From a virus, in the IMG/VR virus record IMGVR_UViG_3300009702_000584, positions 1 to 39,771 of that record: DNA of 39,771 bases. The stretch is one strand, 5' to 3'. The notes below the pieces were generated by a model. That model was given only the letters and a program-made list of their open reading frames with translations, was not told where the DNA came from and searched no databases. Position numbers and translations under genes: made by a program. Below, piece after piece: positions 33,020 through 39,452 of this stretch; within the stretch, counting starts at the first letter, position 1; every line of letters starts with the position of its first letter.

Positions 33020-33730
33020 CTACGCGACCGCCGTCCCGTTGGCGTCTCGACCATCGAAGAGGTTGCGGTACATCGCCTGGAGATCGGTGAGTGCGGTTTG
33101 GTGGCTCCTGATGACCACGCACCCATGGGCCCCGACCTGGCTCCCAAGTGAGCCGTCAGCGCCGATATGGACGACTGATGGGACGCCTTGGCCCGCGGGC
33201 GACAACCATGTCGCGGCCCCGGTGCCCGAATCCACCGCAACGAGATTCCCGTCGGTGTCTTCGTAGACATACATGATCCGCATCAGTTGTTTGGTCGAAT
33301 CGAACGAAACCGCCCAGAGAATCTTCCGGCGGCTCGCCTGGGCGGCAATAACCGTTGTTCCGTCGGTCTCGAGTTGCAGGTCCGAGCGGTCAATCTGGAC
33401 CGCCGAATCATCCTCAAGTTTGGCGTTTCGCAGCGATCCGCCAGTTGTCGGTCCAAACCGCAACCGGAGTTGATTGCGCGAACCCTGAACTCGAAGAAGA
33501 TCGTTTGTTCCATCACCGATATGGAACAGGCTCAGCGTGGTCGTTTGCTCGGTCCCGCCGGGCGCAAAGTTGTAGACCGACTGAAGCGGGGGCAGCCACC
33601 AGCCCGCAATGGTGAAGTCATTTGGTTTGACACCACCACCCGGCCATATTTCCGCGAGCCGGTTGATCGCGTTGTTCGTGTTGTCGATGTCAATCTGTGG
33701 CCCCGTGGCATCTGTGAAGTCGATAAACAC
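33020..33730 (-). CDS. LamG-like fibre protein, upstream part before in-frame TAG
   Basis: 236 residues from GTG 33730. The N-terminus MFIDFTDATGPQIDID is followed by a LamG/concanavalin-like domain: DFTIAGWWLPP, LSLFHIGDGTNDLLRVQ, and the closing helix-strand GCVVIRSHQTALTDLQAMY, which usually ends such domains. LamG domains in fibres bind carbohydrate. The TAG at 33020-33022 ends it at GTAVA, but the same frame continues for 697 codons, so the protein was probably one chain with the next entry. It lies between an unknown protein and TerS. Confidence 0.68.
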   Translation of the reverse strand: MFIDFTDATGPQIDIDNTNNAINRLAEIWPGGGVKPNDFTIAGWWLPPLQSVYNFAPGGTEQTTTLSLFHIGDGTNDLLRVQGSRNQLRLRFGPTTGGSLRNAKLEDDSAVQIDRSDLQLETDGTTVIAAQASRRKILWAVSFDSTKQLMRIMYVYEDTDGNLVAVDSGTGAATWLSPAGQGVPSVVHIGADGSLGSQVGAHGCVVIRSHQTALTDLQAMYRNLFDGRDANGTAVA

Positions 33731-33733
33731 CGT

Positions 33734-34570
33734 TCACTCACTTTCGTCAGGATTGATTGCATTCGCGGCGCCGCGAAGAAAGACCTGCATATGCCTTGCT
33801 ATGTAACTTCCAAGCGCCGGAGTCTCGGCCTGGGCCCAGATCACCATGCGTTTGCATCCGGCGTCCATCAGCCCGGCAATCGCGGCCTCCGCATCGCGCT
33901 CAGGAACTCCCTGGATTGCGCCGCCGTACTTCGTGCATGAGAGTTCCGGGATCACGAACTCTGGTCCGATCGCTTCGGTCATGCTCAAGTAGCCAACACG
34001 GGTCCGCTCCCGCTGGCCATCAGCCGTAATCCCCTCGCCGATAAGCCGCCTGATCTTGAATGAAGGGCATACGCGTGTCGCCTTGAGATCATCAAGGAGT
34101 CGTTCCGCAAACGCTTTGGCCCGAGCATCAAACCCCTTGAGCCCGCTCAATCTCGGCAGACCGTACCAGAGCACTTCCGGATCGCCCTGAATCATGCTGC
34201 CACCGGCTTCAGTCGCCATGAACTCCAGGGCCGCGCGTGCGCTGGCCATGTATTTCGCCGTGTATTCGGGAACCACCAACTCGCCATCCATCCAGGCCCG
34301 AACTGTTTCAGTTCCCTCACCGTTGAGTTCATAATCAGGCATCCACCATTTCGGGTTGTGCGCATTGAGCATGGCCGCACGCGCCGAAAATCTTCGAAGC
34401 CACATGAGATGACCCATTTCGGCCATCTCGCGCGTCGCCCACCTTTGCCTTCCTTCGGCAAGCGGATAGACCTTGGCTTCAACCGGAAATCCCGCCGAAT
34501 GCACCACATCAATTATGGGCCGATGCGCGGCGACATCGCTTCCGGTCAATGCGATAAGAAGTTTCATCAT
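33734..34570 (-). CDS. Unknown protein of 278 residues in the lysis region
   Basis: Starts MMKLLIALTGSDVAAHRPII behind GGGAGG. The chain alternates strands and helices (LLIALTGS, EAKVYPLAEG, LVVPEYTAKYMASARAALEF, RMVIWAQAETPALGSYIA) in a way that could be a TIM-barrel, and the Trp/Glu/Asp-rich strands recall glycoside hydrolases. I cannot match a family or name catalytic residues. It overlaps the membrane protein gene (ATGA), and no other lytic enzyme is visible in the window. It is therefore a candidate for the cell-wall hydrolase, weakly supported. Confidence 0.6.
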   Translation of the reverse strand: MMKLLIALTGSDVAAHRPIIDVVHSAGFPVEAKVYPLAEGRQRWATREMAEMGHLMWLRRFSARAAMLNAHNPKWWMPDYELNGEGTETVRAWMDGELVVPEYTAKYMASARAALEFMATEAGGSMIQGDPEVLWYGLPRLSGLKGFDARAKAFAERLLDDLKATRVCPSFKIRRLIGEGITADGQRERTRVGYLSMTEAIGPEFVIPELSCTKYGGAIQGVPERDAEAAIAGLMDAGCKRMVIWAQAETPALGSYIARHMQVFLRGAANAINPDESE

Positions 34571-34956
34571 GCGCCTCCCGCCAGGTCCTGTTCGCGCAGT
34601 TGGATCGCCTTGACCCGCTCTTCGACCAGGCGTCCGACTTCCCGATCGACTCGAATCTCAGAGAGCAGGGCCTCCATGACTTTCGTGTTCTGACCGATGA
34701 CCTCGCGGTTCGCTCGTGATTCTTCTCGAAACGCATCCGCCAGGTTCTTGAACGCTGCGTCATGCCGTGGCTCATACCAACGAGGTATGCCGGTCTCTGC
34801 ATCGATCGCGTTCGGCCCCAGGTGTGCGTCATAAAGAGCACAGGTCTTGCGGAGCATCACGATCCCACCGCCGATCAGGGCCATCACGCCCGAAGTGAGC
34901 AGCGTCCCGAGGATCAACGAGAGCAGAGCCTCGATGTCAGGGTTAAACGGGCTCAT
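34567..34956 (-). CDS. One-helix membrane protein, holin or spanin-like (putative)
   Basis: 129 residues. An N-terminal hydrophobic segment at about 10-35 (LLSLILGTLLTSGVMALIGG) is followed by a long charged helical tail with coiled-coil character (REESRANREVIGQNTKVME...). An N-terminal anchor with a coiled-coil tail fits an i-spanin or a pinholin-like protein. It stands within the group of membrane and lipoprotein genes. No motif decides between these. Confidence 0.6.
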   Translation of the reverse strand: MSPFNPDIEALLSLILGTLLTSGVMALIGGGIVMLRKTCALYDAHLGPNAIDAETGIPRWYEPRHDAAFKNLADAFREESRANREVIGQNTKVMEALLSEIRVDREVGRLVEERVKAIQLREQDLAGGA

Positions 34957-35696
34957 CGCTTGCCCCCGATTTGATTGGTCCTCTTGGTTTCGGCGATGGT
35001 TTCCTCGTCAGCCTTGTCGGCAGCCCTGGCAATGCTTTCTTTGGCCGCTGTGTAGGCCTCTGTGCCTTTGAGGCCCGCAACCCCACCGACCACCGCTCGC
35101 AAGGCGGATCGTTGCCGAGACGCCTCGGATTCGGCCTTCCTGACTTGATATTCCGAGATGACGAATGGGACTGCGACGACCGCAATGGCACCGAGTGCCA
35201 GCCAAAGAAACATGATCGGCCAGATGGCTCCGGCGACCAGAGCGACACCCGCGATCCCGGCGTATGTGCCCGCACGCCGAAGTCCGAAGTAGACACACAC
35301 TCCCGATACAAGCATCAGGAGAACACCCATCCAGAGCATCGGGTTCCGCCACGGAGATGCGGGAGGGCTCCATCCGGTCGCCTCGGCTTCACGCTCGGCA
35401 CCGCCGCCGGTGCCGCTTGCATCGCCTATGGCAAGTACAGGCGCAGAGCCGGTAAACGACTCATCAAGAGTCTGCCCCTCGGCTGTGGCTCCGGCGCCGA
35501 CTCCCGTACCGCTGTCGGTCGTCGTGGTTGATCCCAGGTCCCGATCTGTGAAGGTCAGTTTAATCTTGGAACCAGGCGGCAGGTCGAGCTGCTCGATGAG
35601 TGCCTGGGCCTGCTCAGGTGTCAGGCTTGGCGGTTGTGGGTCCGATTGCGGGTCCGAGGCGGCCGCAAGCACGAGTGCCAGGATGATCGCGATCAT
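34953..35696 (-). CDS. Membrane protein with signal peptide and 2-3 helices
   Basis: 247 residues. An N-terminal signal-like segment (IAIILALVLAAAS) precedes an acidic, Thr/Gly-rich stretch of about 100 residues. Two or three hydrophobic segments follow (about 118-139 LWMGVLLMLVSGVCVYF and 143-180 YAGIAGVALVAGAIWPIMFL), then a charged, helical C-terminal tail. It overlaps the genes on both sides (ATGA). It may be a holin-type or envelope protein of the lysis set; no family is recognised. Confidence 0.6.
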   Translation of the reverse strand: MIAIILALVLAAASDPQSDPQPPSLTPEQAQALIEQLDLPPGSKIKLTFTDRDLGSTTTTDSGTGVGAGATAEGQTLDESFTGSAPVLAIGDASGTGGGAEREAEATGWSPPASPWRNPMLWMGVLLMLVSGVCVYFGLRRAGTYAGIAGVALVAGAIWPIMFLWLALGAIAVVAVPFVISEYQVRKAESEASRQRSALRAVVGGVAGLKGTEAYTAAKESIARAADKADEETIAETKRTNQIGGKR

Positions 35697-35929
35697 CTTT
35701 GGTCCTCCGGCAGGGTGACGACGATCTCGACGGTCTGGGGGCCCAAGGGTCCCGGGGAAGCCTGGGGACCGGAGGCTTCGATTTGGATGATGCGTTCGGA
35801 GCCCCGGTCGTTGGTGGCTGTCCGTCCCATCTCGATTGAGCCTGGCGTAACGCTGGTGCGCCCTGGCTGCGGCGATGCGCAGCCGGTCAGAGCGGCGAAG
35901 CAGACGGGCAGGATCAGGTGTTTGCGCAC
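35693..35929 (-). CDS. Small lipoprotein (o-spanin-like candidate)
   Basis: 78 residues from GTG 35929 with AAGGAG eight bases upstream. The N-terminus MRKHLILPVCFAALTGCAS is a lipoprotein signal with the lipobox LTGC, so the mature chain starts at Cys17. The mature part is Pro/Gly-rich. A short lipoprotein next to membrane genes is the usual look of an outer-membrane spanin, which in a diderm host would complete lysis. It is the first gene after the promoter candidate at 35993-36021. Confidence 0.68.
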   Translation of the reverse strand: MRKHLILPVCFAALTGCASPQPGRTSVTPGSIEMGRTATNDRGSERIIQIEASGPQASPGPLGPQTVEIVVTLPEDQR

Positions 35930-35992
35930 GGCCGGGCTCCTTCGGCCCGCCGTACTGGCGATTCGTGCGCGTGCTGCGCTACCGCTGGTTCA

Positions 35993-36021
35993 AGTATACA
36001 CGATCCGGTCCCCCTTTTTAA
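35993..36021 (-). promoter_or_regulatory. Promoter candidate for the late operon
   Basis: On the minus strand TTAAAA (36016-36021, four of six matches to the -35 consensus), a 17-base spacer, and TATACT (35993-35998, five of six) lie about 65 bases before the lipoprotein start. The 207-base gap 35930-36136 is the longest in the minus-strand operon and separates replication-type from virion-type genes, so a promoter here makes sense. The rest of the gap holds only short GC hairpins. Confidence 0.55.
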
Positions 36022-36136
36022 GCGTGTTGGATGGCGCTAGATTTTGGTGACTGGTGGCAAGCCCCAAAATGGAGGCGACGCCCCGGGCGGAGGACCCCGG
36101 AGCGCCGCGCAGAGAAGAGAGGAGTATCTCTTTGGG

Positions 36137-36790
36137 TTACGCCTCTGTTTTCGGGTCCGGGTATTCCCAGACACGGACAACCAGGTACCCCTCGCCGGTC
36201 TCACTCTTGGGACCTCGAACAATGCGAAGGTCGTCGATCTGAGAGTCGTTTTCGTAGAGCCCGCCCTTCTCCAGGGCGTCGAGAAGGCACTTGTGCAGAT
36301 TGTCCAGGTCTCGCTTGCGAGCATCTTTCGCGTGCGCCGTGACCATGACGGACAGACGACCTTCGAGAGGTTCCCGCCGCCAGTTGACGAGCAGTTCGCC
36401 CGCAACAATCGCTCGATACTTCTTGCCTACTTCGCCGATGACCTGCCCCTTGGCGGTTCGCTTGTAGTAATGGTTCACGGTCGGCGGCCAGGGTAGCTTG
36501 AGCTCTATCACCGCTACAGGCGGCGGGTCCACGAGCGAGCTGCCAAGCTCCGGAGTGTGGCTGTCCGGCTCCGCCCGCCCATCGAAGATGCCAGCACCTC
36601 CGGCCTCGAATGCAAGACGGAGCTTCCCCTTCATGGTTTTCGGGCCCAGGGCACGCGGTATTTGGACGCACGCCTGACCCTGGTCTGATTCGAACCACTG
36701 CTCCCAGGCGTTGTGCCTCTCGAGGGCCTGAGTACCAATGTCTGCCTGCTTCGATTTGATGTCCCTTTTGGTTTCTATGACTTCACTCAT
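36137..36790 (-). CDS. rusA: RusA-family Holliday-junction resolvase
   Basis: 217 residues from ATG 36790, with AAGGAG seven bases upstream. The RusA core occupies the last about 120 residues: LPWPPTVNHYY at 99-109, KKYR near 123, RDLDNLHKCLLDALEK at 160-175 and NDSQIDD at 181-187. The Asp residues of RDLDN and NDxxID correspond to the catalytic metal-binding acids of RusA. It cuts four-way DNA junctions during replication, recombination or before packaging. About 95 N-terminal residues are extra compared with the usual 120-140 and are not recognised. Confidence 0.9.
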   Translation of the reverse strand: MSEVIETKRDIKSKQADIGTQALERHNAWEQWFESDQGQACVQIPRALGPKTMKGKLRLAFEAGGAGIFDGRAEPDSHTPELGSSLVDPPPVAVIELKLPWPPTVNHYYKRTAKGQVIGEVGKKYRAIVAGELLVNWRREPLEGRLSVMVTAHAKDARKRDLDNLHKCLLDALEKGGLYENDSQIDDLRIVRGPKSETGEGYLVVRVWEYPDPKTEA

Positions 36791-37112
36791 TGACAATCTC
36801 CTTGAGCCGAGCCTGTGCCCGGATGTTCATGATTTCGGTTCTCTCGCCTGCGTACACCGGCTGTCCGAGTTCCACAAGAACTCGCTCGATCGCGTTGCGG
36901 CGCAACAGGTCCGCACGCTTCGGCTCCGAGGTGACCAGATGCAGCGCATTGGGTGACACTTGCTTCATGGCCTGGCCGACCTGAGCCGTCACAATGCGGA
37001 CTGACCACGGCCCCCGACTCCGCCCGATATCTCGCGCCACACTCGTCAAGACCATCCCCGGAGCCAGGTCTGAACCTGGCACCCACCGACCCGCAGCGTG
37101 GTGGCTCGTCAT
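36783..37112 (-). CDS. Hypothetical phage protein of 109 residues
   Basis: Starts at ATG 37112, overlapping the previous stop as ATGA, and ends eight bases inside rusA. The N-terminal half is beta-like (PGSDLAPGMVLTSVARDI), and the end is helical and basic. No family is recognised. Expression with rusA suggests a role in the early region. Confidence 0.6.
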   Translation of the reverse strand: MTSHHAAGRWVPGSDLAPGMVLTSVARDIGRSRGPWSVRIVTAQVGQAMKQVSPNALHLVTSEPKRADLLRRNAIERVLVELGQPVYAGERTEIMNIRAQARLKEIVNE

Positions 37113-37459
37113 ACTTCATCTCCATCTGGAAACTCTTGACCAGTCAGATTCCGCCAAATCATCTTCGATGTATGGTCCATTTTTATCGTATAATCACGCA
37201 CCCTTCGATAGCCTTCTGGGTCAGCCACTTTCCACGGGATGACATTGTGTTCCATGCAGTAGTACATCAGGCCACAACAAGTCGTGGCCACTGCGTTACA
37301 GTTTCTCCTTGGTCCACCATCGGCGCTGTCTACCCAGGCTTCGCACCTGTAATCCCAACTCGCCTTCGGCTGCAACTGGCTAAACATCCAGTCTTTCAAC
37401 TGTTCATTGGTGAGCTTCTGCCCAGGACGGCCCGGTGAGAGTTTCGTGTGGCCCGGCAT
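37109..37459 (-). CDS. Cysteine-rich small protein, possible zinc binding
   Basis: 116 residues. After a basic start (GRPGQKLTNEQLKDWMFSQL) come Cys in YRCEAWVDS, NCNAVATTCCGLMYYC and MEH. Five Cys and one His over 35 residues suggest a zinc-binding fold, as in small phage nucleases or regulators, but no HNH signature is present. It lies directly behind the KOW-like gene and overlaps the next gene (ATGA). Confidence 0.6.
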   Translation of the reverse strand: MPGHTKLSPGRPGQKLTNEQLKDWMFSQLQPKASWDYRCEAWVDSADGGPRRNCNAVATTCCGLMYYCMEHNVIPWKVADPEGYRRVRDYTIKMDHTSKMIWRNLTGQEFPDGDEV

Positions 37460-37714
37460 CTAATCATCCGCCTCCAGCATTTCTCTTAGTCTCGCGGCCT
37501 CGGCCTTGGTCGGCGTATGCGCATGGTCAATCGTGATGGCCCTGCCCAGCATGCGTGGTGCTGTGAGATACTTCCCTCGATCAACCCCGTCCTGCCTGCG
37601 CCACCGAAGCACAGGCTCGCCGTACCGGTTAAGCCGTGCCACGATGCCCAAAAAGGTATAACCAGAGGCATGCCTGCGAAGCCTCACAACATCACCAACC
37701 TTGTACTTAGTCAT
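37460..37714 (-). CDS. Small KOW/SH3-like protein
   Basis: 84 residues from ATG 37714 (AAGG six bases upstream); GTG 37735, overlapping the clamp-like gene as GTGA, would add seven. KYKVGDVVRLRRHASGYTFL reads like the start of a KOW or SH3-type beta barrel (V-G-D-x-V-x-L), followed by GIVARLNRYGEPVLRWRR. Such small barrels often bind nucleic acid. Function is unknown. Confidence 0.6.
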   Translation of the reverse strand: MTKYKVGDVVRLRRHASGYTFLGIVARLNRYGEPVLRWRRQDGVDRGKYLTAPRMLGRAITIDHAHTPTKAEAARLREMLEADD

Positions 37715-37731
37715 GTAAACCTTGTGTTGTT

Positions 37732-38421
37732 TCACTGCGAGACTTCCTCCGCCTCTTGTTCCTTAATCTCGGTTTCTGCTGTCCACTTGTGTCCGACCGC
37801 TTCGACATAGTTCTTCGCCCAACTGTTCCATTCGGCGACCGCCGAGGCTGCTTCGGGGTTACGGATCGTCATCAGCATCCCGATTCCGCCCGAGCCAAGT
37901 ACTCTCAGCGGCTTCGGACTCGATTCCGAGTGGTCTCGATTTATGATGATTTGCACACCCTTCAGGCCCTTTTTGTCCTGGTTTTCGAGGGCCTTGGCCA
38001 GCCGTACCAGCAGGCGGGCATCGAGCCGGACAACAATGGCATCATCAGGCGCTGGCGTGAGCGCCATGTATACCGGAGGCCACTTATCCACTTGATACCC
38101 GGGCATGCTCCTGGCCAGTCCACCTGGGTTAAACTTGCCCCCAGGTGCGGTCTTTATGATCGTGACCCTGTCGTCTTCGACCTTGACATCGACGCCGCCC
38201 TTTCGGCAGAGTTCTTTGTGGGTCACGATCTGCCCGTCGTCACTACCCACCTCAGGTGTGCCGGGGATGATGACGAGCATCTTTCCATCGGTTGCCTCTG
38301 CAAACGCCTGGTCGCCTTTGACGGTCAGCCGCACGCCGGGGTAGATGTTCTTGTATGCGACATCCTCATCCACAGATATGCAGCCAGGCCAGTTCGGGAA
38401 AACAACCCATCCGGTATTCAT
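37732..38421 (-). CDS. Sliding-clamp-like (DnaN-type) phage protein
   Basis: 229 residues. It contains AFAEATDGKMLVIIPG, which matches the 'xATDGxRL' turn of the bacterial beta clamp. Further on VVRLDARLLVRLAKALENQ and KGVQIIINRD...GIGMLMTIR recall a second clamp subdomain. The beta clamp has three such domains and about 370 residues, so this is a shorter relative, as seen in some phages. It may replace or modulate the host clamp on DNA polymerase III. An acidic tail ends the chain. GAGGAG precedes ATG 38421. Confidence 0.62.
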   Translation of the reverse strand: MNTGWVVFPNWPGCISVDEDVAYKNIYPGVRLTVKGDQAFAEATDGKMLVIIPGTPEVGSDDGQIVTHKELCRKGGVDVKVEDDRVTIIKTAPGGKFNPGGLARSMPGYQVDKWPPVYMALTPAPDDAIVVRLDARLLVRLAKALENQDKKGLKGVQIIINRDHSESSPKPLRVLGSGGIGMLMTIRNPEAASAVAEWNSWAKNYVEAVGHKWTAETEIKEQEAEEVSQ

Positions 38422-38439
38422 CGCGTGCTCCTCTTCTCG

Positions 38440-38922
38440 CTATTGCGAACCCGCCGGAAGCAGTGGTATCTTGCCACCGGCCTCGATTGCTTTCTGGTTC
38501 TCTTCCATCCACTGTCCCAGTGTCCGCCCACCCTTGCCAATGACAATGTCCGGCATGAACTCTCGTTCGATGGTCGAAATACCGGCGGCAACGGCCTCCA
38601 TTTTGGCCCGGATGATTAAGAGCAGCTGACGCCATGAAGACCGACAGGCTTGCTCATATGCCGCGTAGGCCTGGTTTTCGCTGCGATTCTTTCCGGTCGG
38701 AGTTTTCGTGAACTCTTCATCGTCTTGGCATGGCATCGTCAGACTGATCTGCACCGCAACCAACGCCCCGATTTCATTGAGCACGCGAAAGGTAATCATC
38801 ACGCGTCCCGTATCTGTTTCGTACCCAAATCCCCGGGCTCCATGGTTCATGAGCACACGCTCGATATCGAGCCTCGACCGGTCACTGGGCACTTCTGTGT
38901 TGCTCGCATATCTCTTGCTCAT
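38440..38922 (-). CDS. Conserved phage hypothetical protein (MSKRYASNTEVP type)
   Basis: 160 residues. The start SKRYASNTEVPSDRSRLDIERVL and the later FTKTPTGKNRSENQAYAAYEQACRSSWRQLLLIIRAKMEAVAAGISTIEREFMP form a family I know from many phages, always between replication or recombination genes. It is helical, without catalytic motif. Its function is not known to me. It overlaps the winged-helix-like gene (ATGA). Confidence 0.78.
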   Translation of the reverse strand: MSKRYASNTEVPSDRSRLDIERVLMNHGARGFGYETDTGRVMITFRVLNEIGALVAVQISLTMPCQDDEEFTKTPTGKNRSENQAYAAYEQACRSSWRQLLLIIRAKMEAVAAGISTIEREFMPDIVIGKGGRTLGQWMEENQKAIEAGGKIPLLPAGSQ

Positions 38923-39263
38923 GGTTTTCGACCTCTGGCCTCTCGCTTGTTTGCCACCATCTCTATTCCCTGCCGTTTCAACTCGCCCTTGTCCAGGTAC
39001 CAGCGACTTAAGCCGTAGCTCGGAACTGGCTCTCGAACGACCAGGCCATCTTCCGCAAGTGTTCCAAGCGCACGGCTGCCCTCATCCAAGGGCACACAGG
39101 CACGATGACACATTTCGAGCTGAGACACCGGTCGGCCTTCGTGTGCCCAGACCATGATGAGCATGAGTTTCCTGATTCCACTGTCAACCGGCTTGGCCAC
39201 CCCGCTTGTCGATTCCAGGGAGACATCCAGGACTGTCTTGAATCTGGTCATTCTCGGCAGCAC
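38919..39263 (-). CDS. Winged-helix-like protein
   Basis: 114 residues from GTG 39263, with AAGGAG five bases upstream; ATG 39251 has no ribosome site. The region SGIRKLMLIMVWAHEGRPVS...LEMCHRACVPLDEGSRALGTLAEDGLVVREPVPSYGL has helix-helix-helix-wing form, with a 'LxxLxxxGLVxR' recognition-wing pattern as in MarR-like folds. It may regulate early phage genes. It overlaps the end of csrA by 16 bases, so the two are co-translated. Confidence 0.6.
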   Translation of the reverse strand: MLPRMTRFKTVLDVSLESTSGVAKPVDSGIRKLMLIMVWAHEGRPVSQLEMCHRACVPLDEGSRALGTLAEDGLVVREPVPSYGLSRWYLDKGELKRQGIEMVANKREARGRKP

Positions 39264-39436
39264 GGCTGCTCCTTAAGATCATCGCGTTGTATCTGGACTT
39301 CTCGTTCAGCCGTGATTCCCAGCCGAACCCTTCCGATCTTGAACTCAGCAACCCGTACAGTCACAACCTGCTGCCGGTCTGCTGGTGGGATTGTTATGGT
39401 GATTTCATCGCCGAGTCCGCGTGTAAGCACAAGCAT
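39248..39436 (-). CDS. csrA: CsrA-family RNA-binding regulator
   Basis: 62 residues with AGGAGG five bases before ATG 39436. The opening MLVLTRGLGDEITI and the block GRVRLGITAEREVQIQRDDL are diagnostic of CsrA/RsmA. Leu4 and Arg6 are kept, and Arg51 in IQRDDL takes the place of E. coli Arg44, the main RNA-contact residue. A six-to-seven-residue insert (PPADRQQ) follows strand 1. CsrA dimers bind GGA motifs in 5' leaders and control translation. A phage copy could act on phage mRNAs or on host carbon and motility genes; the sequence does not tell. It starts 12 bases after the LRR gene. Confidence 0.9.
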   Translation of the reverse strand: MLVLTRGLGDEITITIPPADRQQVVTVRVAEFKIGRVRLGITAEREVQIQRDDLKEQPCCRE

Positions 39437-39452
39437 CCGTGCCTCCTTTTAT

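Noticed and set aside
30926-33730. General reassignment of TAG to an amino acid in this phage
   Set aside because: TAG properly ends several other genes, including the polyvalent, coiled-coil and KOW-like genes.
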